Shown: in pieces, positions 9,014 through 15,298 of the stretch
How positions within the stretch are numbered: position 1 is the stretch's first letter
How the letters are laid out: each line of letters starts with the position of its first letter
The notes under the pieces: generated by a model
Database searches by the model: none
Told to the model about the DNA's origin: nothing
What the model saw: the letters and a program-made list of their open reading frames with translations, nothing else
Position numbers and translations under genes: made by a program
Assembly: GCA_964643965.1 (NCBI GenBank)
Contig: CAZXVH010000009.1
Coordinates: 1 to 64,000 of the forward strand
DNA from: GCA-2746795 sp964643965
Lineage (GTDB): Bacteria; Chloroflexota; Anaerolineae; Promineifilales; Promineifilaceae
Direction: 5' to 3'
Length of the DNA stretch: 64,000 bases

Positions 9014-9748
9014 ATGACAGATCGACTACAAAAACTGATGTCTCAAGCGGGCGTCGCCTCCCGCCGCGAAAGCGAAACGTTAATCCGTGACGGCCGGGTG
9101 CGCGTGAATGGCAACATCGCAAAAATTGGCGACAAAGCAGACCCAGCCAAAGACCGCATTGAGGTAAACGGCCGTTTACTCTCCTTTTCGCCCTCAGACA
9201 AACATCTCTACATCGCCCTCAACAAACCAAAAGGCGTCCTCTCCTCCACCGAAGATGAGCTCAACCAGGGGCGGCGCACCGTGCGCGACCTCATTGACCT
9301 GCCCGGCCATCTTTACCCGGTAGGCCGGCTCGATAAACAGTCTGAAGGGCTGATGCTCATGACCAACGATGGTCAACTGGCCCACCGACTCACCCATCCC
9401 CGCTTCGGCCATGAAAAAACGTACCAGGTAGAAGTGGAAGGCATTCTGCTGCCCGACCAGATTGAACAGTGGCGGCGCGGCGTGATGTTAGACGGCCGTT
9501 TAACCGCCCCCGCCAAGATCACCGTTTTGGAAGAACATGCCGGCTACACCCGGCTGCAAATCGTCATGCGTGAAGGGCGCAAGCGCCAGATTCGGCGTAT
9601 CGCCGCCAACTTCGACCATCCCGTGCGCCAGCTGGTGCGCATTCGTATCGGTTCGTTACAATTAGGCAACCTGCCCTCCGGCAAATGGCGTCGCCTCAAC
9701 CCCCATGAAATCGCCGCCCTGCAAAAAACGCCCCAAAAGGCAAAATGA
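9014..9748 (+). CDS. rluB: 23S rRNA pseudouridine synthase, RsuA/RluB family
   Basis: Isomerises a uridine in 23S rRNA to pseudouridine during ribosome assembly. The 244-residue protein begins with an S4 RNA-binding domain (residues about 2-48, LQKLMSQAGVASRRESE). The catalytic block VGRLDKQSEGLMLMTNDG follows near residue 105, with the aspartate that attacks the base. The late motif GRKRQIRRI is also intact. The start is the ATG at 9014, preceded by AGAGGA; an upstream in-frame GTG at 8870 adds 48 residues unlike the family and is rejected. RsuA and RluB share this plan, so the exact target is inferred. Palindrome at 9167, read as NGR. Confidence 0.92.
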   Translation: MTDRLQKLMSQAGVASRRESETLIRDGRVRVNGNIAKIGDKADPAKDRIEVNGRLLSFSPSDKHLYIALNKPKGVLSSTEDELNQGRRTVRDLIDLPGHLYPVGRLDKQSEGLMLMTNDGQLAHRLTHPRFGHEKTYQVEVEGILLPDQIEQWRRGVMLDGRLTAPAKITVLEEHAGYTRLQIVMREGRKRQIRRIAANFDHPVRQLVRIRIGSLQLGNLPSGKWRRLNPHEIAALQKTPQKAK

Positions 9749-9807
9749 ATGATGAGCGCTGAACTACCAGATTACTCGACTACCAGACTAAAGGACTACC
9801 CGACTAA
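9749..9807. repeat. Word-like intergenic repeat
   Basis: The gap between rluB and cmk is built from near-repeats of CTACCAGA, CTACCCGA and GACTA(C/A). It resembles the short tandem word repeats seen in other gaps of this window and appears to be non-coding. Confidence 0.6.
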
Positions 9808-10491
9808 ATGACGACTATTGCCATGGACGGCCCCGCTGCCTCAGGAAAATCAACAGTAGGCCGTTTACTCGCCGAAAAACTGGGTTATACCATGCTGGAT
9901 ACCGGCTTCATGTATCGTGCTGCCACGTTGGCGGCTTTGAATGCTGGTTTAGATTTGGCAGATGAAACGGCCGTTACCGACCTCGCCGCCACCTTAGACA
10001 TGGATATATTGCCCGCTGCCGGTCAGGCAGACGGCCGGCATTACACCGCCCTGCTCAACGGCCAAGACGTCACCTGGGCGCTGCGTACGCCGGAAATTGA
10101 CGCCCACGTCAGTTTGGTTTCCAGCTATGCCGGTGTGCGCCAGGAGATGGTGCGGCGGCAGCGGGAATTTGGTCTGCGCGGTAATATCGTCATGGTAGGC
10201 CGCGACATCGGCACCGTCGTCATGCCTGACGCGCCGCTCAAACTGTATATCACCGCCTCCGCCGAAGAACGCGCCCGCCGCCGCTGGCGTGATCGCCAGG
10301 CTCAAGGCGCCCCCGGCAGCTTCGAGGAGATCCTTGCCGATGTGCAACGCCGTGACAACTATGACAGCCACCGCCAACATTCTCCCCTCAAACCGGCCGA
10401 CGATGCCCTTGTCATTGATACCACCGGTCTGACGCCTGTACAGATTGTGGATGACATTATCGAGCAGTTATCAGTTATCAGTAACCAGTAA
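9808..10491 (+). CDS. cmk: Cytidylate kinase
   Basis: Phosphorylates CMP and dCMP with ATP in pyrimidine nucleotide supply. The 227-residue length is normal for the family. The P-loop GPAASGKST is at residues 8-16, the substrate segment LDTGFMYRAATL follows, GRDIGTVV lies mid-protein, and the RRDNYDSHRQHSPLKPADDA block closes the core. The last residues (LSVISNQ) do not belong to the family: they are encoded by the CAGTTATCAGT word repeat that runs on into the intergenic gap, so the original stop seems to have been lost to repeat insertion. Palindrome at 9966, read as TAV. Confidence 0.95.
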   Translation: MTTIAMDGPAASGKSTVGRLLAEKLGYTMLDTGFMYRAATLAALNAGLDLADETAVTDLAATLDMDILPAAGQADGRHYTALLNGQDVTWALRTPEIDAHVSLVSSYAGVRQEMVRRQREFGLRGNIVMVGRDIGTVVMPDAPLKLYITASAEERARRRWRDRQAQGAPGSFEEILADVQRRDNYDSHRQHSPLKPADDALVIDTTGLTPVQIVDDIIEQLSVISNQ

Positions 10492-10547
10492 TCAATTTTA
10501 CTGCCCACTGTTCACTGGCAACTGTTCACTGAAAGCTGTTTACTAAA
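10467..10547. repeat. CAGTTATCAGT / TGTTCACT word repeat
   Basis: Degenerate repeats of CAGT(T/A)A(T/C)CAGT followed by CTGTTCACTG-type words, ending just before the DUF512 gene. The first 25 bases code for the tail of CMP kinase. Similar words occur at 41650-41690 and 43266-43312. Confidence 0.65.
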
Positions 10548-12038
10548 ATGCCTCTATTTCAAGAACTAGACCCCACTACCTTCCACGCTGGACAAATCAC
10601 CGGCATCGAACCGGGCAGCGTCGCCGACGACATCGGTTTGCAGCCTGGCGATCAACTGCTGGCCATCAATGACAACCCGGTCGAGGACATCATCGACGTG
10701 CAATTTTACGGCGCAGACGAGGAGCTAGAACTGCTCATCCGGCGGGGCGAAGAACTATTCATTTACGAAGCTGAACGGGATTACAACCAGACGCTTGGTC
10801 TCGAATTTGAGCACCCCACCTTCGACATCGACATTCGGCGCTGCAACAATTTGTGCGAATTTTGCTTCGTGCTGCAAATGGCCCCCAAATTCCGGCGCAC
10901 CCTCTACATCAAAGACGACGATTACCGTTACTCCTTCCTCTTCGGCCATTTTGTCACTCTCACCAACCTGAGCGAACATGATTGGTGGCGCATCGAAACC
11001 ATGCGCCTGTCGCCGCTCTACGTCTCCGTGCATGTCACCGATTGGGAAATGCGCAAAAGATTTCTGCGCAATGCCAAAGCCCCCGACATCCTGCCCCAAC
11101 TCAACCGGCTGGCCCAAGCCAACATCGCCGTCCACACCCAGCTCGTCATCGTCGCCCAATTCAACGATGGTGAATGGATGGAACGCTCCATCCGTGACCT
11201 GGCAGAGTTGTGGCCCACCGTGCAATCTATCAGCATCGTACCGGCCGGCTTAACCCGCCATCACAAATATTCCATGCGCGTCCATACCCGGGAAGAAGCG
11301 GCCGCTACTCTCGACTACATCGAAAAACTCCGTCCTGAGTTCAAAAAGAAATTTGGCGTCAACTTCGCCTATCCCACCGACGAATGGTATCTCGTCGCCG
11401 GACGCGACGTGCCACCGCTAGAAGCTTACGATGGCCAAGCGCTACAAGAAAACGGTTTAGGCCAGGTGCGTGGCTTTTTGGATGAATGGGAAGGCATTAA
11501 AACAGAGATTGAAGATCAAAGAGTAAAGGAGGGTGGCGATCTCACTTCCATCTTTCATTTTCAATCTTTAACTTTAGTGACTGCCACTCTCTTTGCCCCA
11601 GTTTTGGCAGAGAAAGCGGCCGAATTTGCCCAGTTAACGGGAGTGAGTGTGACCGTGCTGCCTGTCATCAACAAACGGTTGGGCGATACGATAACAGTGG
11701 CCGGTTTGTTGATGGGATTAGATGTGTTAGAAGCATTGCAAGCGCCGGTGGCTGAGCCTGTCGAAGTGGAGCCTGTCGAAGTCCCACACCTTTTCATCCT
11801 CCCCCGCGTCATGTTCGACCATCCCGACGCCATCACCATGGACGACATTTCGCCCCAAGACATCGCCAATCGCCTGCAAAAACCGCTGGCCTTGGCCGAC
11901 ACCCTCGGCGATGTGTGGGACGCGCTCACCGGGCAATCAGAGGTGATGTATCTGCCGGACCAAGGGGGAGAACGGCCGTCTTCCATCTCCCTCCGCCTCC
12001 TCAACGACGATGACCTGAGCAGCAACAGACATGAATAG
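10548..12038 (+). CDS. DUF512 radical-SAM protein with N-terminal PDZ domain
   Basis: Putative iron-sulfur oxidoreductase of unknown reaction, 496 residues. An N-terminal PDZ-like domain (residues about 14-75, ITGIEPGSVADDIGLQPGD) precedes a variant radical-SAM cluster motif CNNLCEFC (C99, C103, C106). The family signature DDDYRYSFLFGHFVTLTN follows, and DUF512 makes up the C-terminal half. Two in-frame insertions look foreign: about 25 residues encoded by 11497-11576 (the EIEDQRVKEGGDL region) and the VAEPVEVEPVEVPH stretch made by a duplicated GAGCCTGTCGAAG word at 11754 and 11769. Neither damages the frame. In other bacteria this family sits near ribosome-assembly genes, which fits the rluB-cmk neighbourhood. 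Confidence 0.88.
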   Translation: MPLFQELDPTTFHAGQITGIEPGSVADDIGLQPGDQLLAINDNPVEDIIDVQFYGADEELELLIRRGEELFIYEAERDYNQTLGLEFEHPTFDIDIRRCNNLCEFCFVLQMAPKFRRTLYIKDDDYRYSFLFGHFVTLTNLSEHDWWRIETMRLSPLYVSVHVTDWEMRKRFLRNAKAPDILPQLNRLAQANIAVHTQLVIVAQFNDGEWMERSIRDLAELWPTVQSISIVPAGLTRHHKYSMRVHTREEAAATLDYIEKLRPEFKKKFGVNFAYPTDEWYLVAGRDVPPLEAYDGQALQENGLGQVRGFLDEWEGIKTEIEDQRVKEGGDLTSIFHFQSLTLVTATLFAPVLAEKAAEFAQLTGVSVTVLPVINKRLGDTITVAGLLMGLDVLEALQAPVAEPVEVEPVEVPHLFILPRVMFDHPDAITMDDISPQDIANRLQKPLALADTLGDVWDALTGQSEVMYLPDQGGERPSSISLRLLNDDDLSSNRHE

Positions 12039-12083
12039 AGCCTGGCTCAGTTAAAAGCAAACGATTAGCAATCGAGGTGAAAT

Positions 12084-12389
12084 ATGATCATAAATTTAGA
12101 AGAAGTGAAAATCATTCATAATCAAGCCGCATTTCGCTTTGAGGCGCAGGTGGGTGAATACCTGGCGCGGCTGGATTACCGATTGGCAGAAGATAGCATC
12201 ATCTTCAGCCACACGGAAACCCCGCCGGCGCTGCAAGGGCAGGGGCTGGCCGGTAAACTGACGAAGAGCGGTCTGGACTACGCGCGTGAAAACAAGTTGA
12301 AAGTGGTCCCCCAATGCCCTTATGTGGCAGCTTACATTCGTAAACATCCTGAATATCAGCCCTTGTTGCAAGAAGACGCCAAAGAATAA
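12084..12389 (+). CDS. Small GNAT-family N-acetyltransferase (YjdJ-like)
   Basis: 101-residue protein matching the short Gcn5-related acetyltransferase family (COG2388 type). The acetyl-CoA loop region is HTETPPALQGQGLAGKL, followed by the second signature VPQCPYVAAYIRKHPEY. The length is typical of this minimal family, which lacks the extra helices of classical GNATs. A clear ribosome-binding site GAGGTGA precedes the ATG. The acceptor is unknown. Confidence 0.85.
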   Translation: MIINLEEVKIIHNQAAFRFEAQVGEYLARLDYRLAEDSIIFSHTETPPALQGQGLAGKLTKSGLDYARENKLKVVPQCPYVAAYIRKHPEYQPLLQEDAKE

Positions 12390-12468
12390 GGCGTTCGCGT
12401 ACCCACGTGTGAACTCTCTCCTTCAACTGAAATGGAATAGATCCATTGAGAATTTGTCTGATACCGCT

Positions 12469-13263
12469 ATGACATACGCACTCCTCTCCCTCAAAGAGAT
12501 GCGCAAATTACAAAATAAGCGCGACCGCAGCCGCCTGGGGTTGGCTTACATCGAAGGCAACCGGGTGGTGACGCAAGCCTTGCAATCTGGTGCGGCTGTG
12601 CAACAATGCGTTTTTGCGCCAGATTTGCTGGTCAGCCCCCGCAGCCAGCAAACGTTGGTGGATTTGGAAAAACGAGGCGTGCCGGTAACGGCCGTTTCCT
12701 CCGCTGCCTTCCAAAAATTAGCCCTTAAAGCCTCAGCCGGCATTGCGGCTGTCGTAGAAACACGGATTGAGAACCTGGCGGCCATCACGCCGCCACAAGC
12801 CTTGAATTGGGTGGCGCTGGATCAGATCGCCAATCCCGGCAACCTGGGCGCGATCATGCGCACCGCTGACGCCACCGGCCGGCACGGCCTCATTTTGCTG
12901 GGCGAAGGAACCACCGATCCGTATCATCCAACGGCTATTGCCGCCAGCATGGGGTCGATTTTTGCACTGCGCTTCGCCACCGCCACCTTCACCGAATTTA
13001 TTGACTGGAAAAACCAGCATAAGCTGCCCGTCATTGCGGCCGCCGGTGATGCCGCGACGCCGTACCGTGATTTCAGCTATCCGCCACACAGCATTTTGTT
13101 GATGGGCAGTGAGCAAAAGGGGCTGTCTGAGGTGCAGGTAGCGGCTTGTGATGGGGCGGTGAGCATTCCCATGGCGGGCACGGTAGATTCGCTTAATTTG
13201 GGGGTGGCAACGGCCGTTATCCTTTACGAGATGTTTTACCAGCAGCAAACAGCCGGCCGGTAA
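12469..13263 (+). CDS. SpoU/TrmH-family RNA 2'-O-methyltransferase
   Basis: Predicted to methylate a ribose in rRNA or tRNA using SAM. The 264-residue protein has an N-terminal substrate-binding domain (residues about 1-95) and a knotted SPOUT domain with all three motifs: IANPGNLGAIMRTADATG with the catalytic arginine, LLMGSEQKGLS, and IPMAGTVDSLNLGVATAV. The start is the ATG at 12469; an upstream in-frame start at 12322 lies within the acetyltransferase gene and lacks family similarity. Palindromes at 12687 and 13209. Which nucleotide it modifies cannot be told from sequence. Confidence 0.9.
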   Translation: MTYALLSLKEMRKLQNKRDRSRLGLAYIEGNRVVTQALQSGAAVQQCVFAPDLLVSPRSQQTLVDLEKRGVPVTAVSSAAFQKLALKASAGIAAVVETRIENLAAITPPQALNWVALDQIANPGNLGAIMRTADATGRHGLILLGEGTTDPYHPTAIAASMGSIFALRFATATFTEFIDWKNQHKLPVIAAAGDAATPYRDFSYPPHSILLMGSEQKGLSEVQVAACDGAVSIPMAGTVDSLNLGVATAVILYEMFYQQQTAGR

Positions 13264-13266
13264 ACG

Positions 13267-13389
13267 CTACGCTTCGCCGCTGTCTGCCTCTTGTTTTTCT
13301 GCACGTTTACGCTGCATACTGGGGACAATGGTCGCCACCGCCCATAGAATGAGAACAATCAGTAATACAAAAAGTCCGAGGGGATCCAT
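13267..13389 (-). CDS. 40-residue single-pass membrane peptide
   Basis: A small gene converging with the SpoU gene 3 bp away. It encodes 40 residues: MDPLGLFVLL, a continuous hydrophobic helix to about residue 22, then a charged tail (SMQRKRAEKQEADSGEA). The ATG is preceded by a good AGGAG site at normal spacing. The layout (short outside part, one helix, Arg/Lys then Glu-rich cytoplasmic tail) is common among small bacterial membrane proteins, but I recognise no family. It is supported by the ribosome-binding site and by its clean helix-plus-tail plan, not by homology. Confidence 0.55.
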   Translation of the reverse strand: MDPLGLFVLLIVLILWAVATIVPSMQRKRAEKQEADSGEA

Positions 13390-13430
13390 ATCACGCTCCT
13401 ATTAAAATCTATGAAATTTTGAAGACCTCG

Positions 13431-13694
13431 CTATTTTAACCAGGAGAGCGCCAGACTCAAAGGAGCGGCGTTTGGAATTTTGGGAAGGAAACGGCCGTTT
13501 ACGCCGTTGCTAAAACCTTGACCTCCGTGTTGGCCTTTTCGATTGCCTTTCAATGCTTCTAAATGATTGGAGGGCGGTACGCGGAGATCATTCAATGTGA
13601 ACGAACGGTGGATCAGAATTAATTTACGCTCGGCTATTCTTTGAATGTCTTGAGGCAGTTTTTTGGAGAAACGGCCGTTGGCGTCAATCAGCAA
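13431..13694 (-). pseudogene. HigB/RelE-like toxin, degraded C-terminus
   Basis: The first half of this 87-codon frame reads like a HigB-type mRNA interferase: RIAERKLILIHRSFTLNDLR, then PPSNHLEALKGNRKGQH, the conserved stretch that normally leads into SIRINDQWRICF. Here the match stops at GQH and the rest is unrelated, including an NGR from a palindrome, so the catalytic C-terminus is missing. The first codons (DANGRF) also come from a palindrome (13670). No partner antitoxin follows directly. It is most likely a dead toxin gene. Confidence 0.55.
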
Positions 13695-13736
13695 TCCAAA
13701 ATCGTCAGTTGGGTCGCTTTTTATGCGCTTGAGTTA

Positions 13737-13745
13737 TGCGATAAT
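13737..13745 (+). promoter_or_regulatory. Possible extended -10 promoter of the antirepressor gene
   Basis: TGCGATAAT lies 28 bp ahead of the antirepressor ATG, with an AGGAGA ribosome-binding site between them. No good -35 box is seen. Confidence 0.35.
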
Positions 13746-13773
13746 GGTCAGATCAAGTAGGAGAAATGACCCT

Positions 13774-14589
13774 ATGTGTGACAAACTGACTATTGTAGAG
13801 CAGAAAGAGGTAACCTTTTATGAGGATGAGTTAACGGCCGTTCGCAGTGATGATGGGCAGGTCTATGTTTCTTTGCCATCCTTATGTGATTCTCTGGGGA
13901 TACAAACCAGCGCCCAGACCAAACGAATCAAACGGCATGATGTGCTGGCGGATGGATATGAGGTGGTGTCTGTAACCTACTCGTCCATTTTGGACGAGCA
14001 GCCTGATCAACGAAGGCTAGCTGGTGTGTTGCGTGTGGATTTGGTGCCATTGTGGCTAACGGGATTAAGCGTTAAAAGCGTCAAGCCCGAAATGCAACCT
14101 AAAATAAAACGATACCAGCAAGAAGCAGCCAAAGTCCTTTGGGAAGCGTTTCAAGAAGGGCGTCTTACCGATGTCTCCTTTGATGACTTACTAAAAAGCG
14201 CGAGTGCTGACACATTGGAAGCGTATCAAATGGCGATGGCACTGGTGAAGCTGGCGCGAAATCAAATTATGATGGATGCCAGGATCAACAGTAATAAAGC
14301 GCAGTTAACAGAACATGAACATCGGTTAGAGGAACTTGAATCAACGTTAGGTGATCCTGGTCGGTATGTCACGCCTGACCAAGCCAGCCAGATTAGCCAA
14401 GCCGTCAAAACAGTGGCTATTGTTCTGGGCAAACAAACAAAACGAAATGAATTTGGCGCGGTCTACGGTGAACTGTACCGAAAGTTTGGCATCACGAGCT
14501 ATAAACAGCTTCCGGCCAATCGTTTTCAGGCCTGTATGGATTGGTTAAGCGAATGGCACGAAACTTTAACGGGAGATTCTCCATTTTAA
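13774..14589 (+). CDS. Phage-type antirepressor (P22_AR_N + ORF6C domains)
   Basis: 271-residue DNA-associated regulator of phage origin. The N-terminal half matches the phage antirepressor N-terminal domain (QVYVSLPSLCDSLGIQTSAQ through LVPLWLTGLSVKSVKPEMQP). A coiled-coil-like linker (LTEHEHRLEELESTLGDPG) leads to an ORF6C-like C-terminus (FGAVYGELYRKFGITSYKQL). In prophages such proteins counter repressors; here no other phage gene is present, so it is a solitary remnant or a domesticated regulator. The ATG at 13774 follows AGGAGA. An upstream start at 13663 would run through the decayed toxin region and is rejected. Confidence 0.85.
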   Translation: MCDKLTIVEQKEVTFYEDELTAVRSDDGQVYVSLPSLCDSLGIQTSAQTKRIKRHDVLADGYEVVSVTYSSILDEQPDQRRLAGVLRVDLVPLWLTGLSVKSVKPEMQPKIKRYQQEAAKVLWEAFQEGRLTDVSFDDLLKSASADTLEAYQMAMALVKLARNQIMMDARINSNKAQLTEHEHRLEELESTLGDPGRYVTPDQASQISQAVKTVAIVLGKQTKRNEFGAVYGELYRKFGITSYKQLPANRFQACMDWLSEWHETLTGDSPF

Positions 14590-14662
14590 TTTGCGATGGA
14601 GAGGAAACGGCCGTTTTCGTGGAGCAATCGGCCAGGTTAAAGTGGGAATGGGGAAACGGCCG

Positions 14663-14941
14663 TTATGAGACGCTGATGTAAATATTTTTTCCGAGTATCT
14701 CAGTATACCGTCTAATGACAGTTAACTGGACATCCTCCGCGTGGTTTTCTATTTTAGACACGGTTGAGGTTGGTGTACCAATTTGTTGGGCGATGTCTTG
14801 TTGGGTCAGCCCTGCTTTTTCTCTGGCCTGACGCAAAAGAACCCCCAATTTGAAGTCTGCAAAGCCTTCGTCGAAGTCTTGGGCAAATTCTGTATCATAT
14901 GCGGCCCGTTCTTTGATGTATTTTTGAAGATCGCTCATCAT
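14663..14941 (-). CDS. HigA-like antitoxin, Xre-family HTH
   Basis: 92-residue antitoxin-type regulator. The N-terminus (KYIKERAAYDTEFAQDFDEG) is typical of antitoxins paired with HigB/Gp49-type toxins. A Xre helix-turn-helix follows (REKAGLTQQDIAQQIGTPTS, then TVSKIENHAE). In this family the toxin gene lies just upstream; here only its C-terminal remnant survives (14943-15041), so the antitoxin is an orphan. The start is the first of two ATG codons at 14941, with GGAGAT upstream. The stop TAA is made by the 3' end of an AACGGCCGTT palindrome (14655-14664) plus the next base. Confidence 0.85.
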   Translation of the reverse strand: MMSDLQKYIKERAAYDTEFAQDFDEGFADFKLGVLLRQAREKAGLTQQDIAQQIGTPTSTVSKIENHAEDVQLTVIRRYTEILGKNIYISVS

Positions 14942-14942
14942 A

Positions 14943-15041
14943 TTATCTCCGGTCAAAGTAATCTCGTTTACGTTGTTCTGCAATCTTGATTTCATTCAAT
15001 GGCGTTTTTTGTGTTTTTGAAGTATTGCCTTGGGATCGGGT
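14943..15041 (-). pseudogene. C-terminal remnant of HigB/Gp49-family toxin
   Basis: A 32-codon open frame directly upstream of the antitoxin reads SKTQKTPLNEIKIAEQRKRD, ending YFDRR and TAA, 1 bp before the antitoxin ATG. This is the recognisable C-terminal end of the phage-derived Gp49/HigB toxin family, where the aligned part reads KKTQKTP..EI.IAE.R. A TAG closes the frame upstream, and the conserved first two thirds are absent, so the toxin is dead. Confidence 0.65.
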
Positions 15042-15104
15042 CTAACTATAGTTGTCGTTGAAAAGATTTAACAGATCGGTGAAGTCTGAGTTGACGAACA
15101 TCAT
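15042..15104 (-). pseudogene. Possible N-terminal scrap of a nucleotidyltransferase-type gene
   Basis: Twenty codons (NSDFTDLLNLFND before a TAG) resemble the first helix of small MNT/DUF6036-like nucleotidyltransferases (..DF.DLL.LFN...V.Y.vVGG). The rest of such a gene is missing, and the frame runs straight into the toxin remnant. The resemblance is short, so this is tentative. Confidence 0.2.
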
Positions 15105-15298
15105 GACCCTTCACTTATCAAGAGCCAGCCTGCAAGCAATCGTCAACCCTCACACCAGGCGCTGCCAGAACAGTGTCATACGCATAGGCTCTATGGTAAG
15201 ATCAAGATGCTGGTATGCACAGAAATTTTTAAGGGAAAAGGCCCAATATAAATTAAAATTGGGTACAAATAGCAATAACTAATGGGAAACGAAAACTC
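15105..15298. other. Gap before the histidine kinase
   Basis: No gene recognised. A short CCCAAT...ATTGGG inverted repeat (15242-15263) precedes the kinase. A 76-codon plus-strand frame covering 15052-15282 has no family features and is not called. Confidence 0.5.

Noticed and set aside
15052..15282. 76-codon plus-strand frame
   Set aside because: Basic, unstructured translation with no ribosome-binding site; it overlaps the decayed toxin remnants on the other strand.
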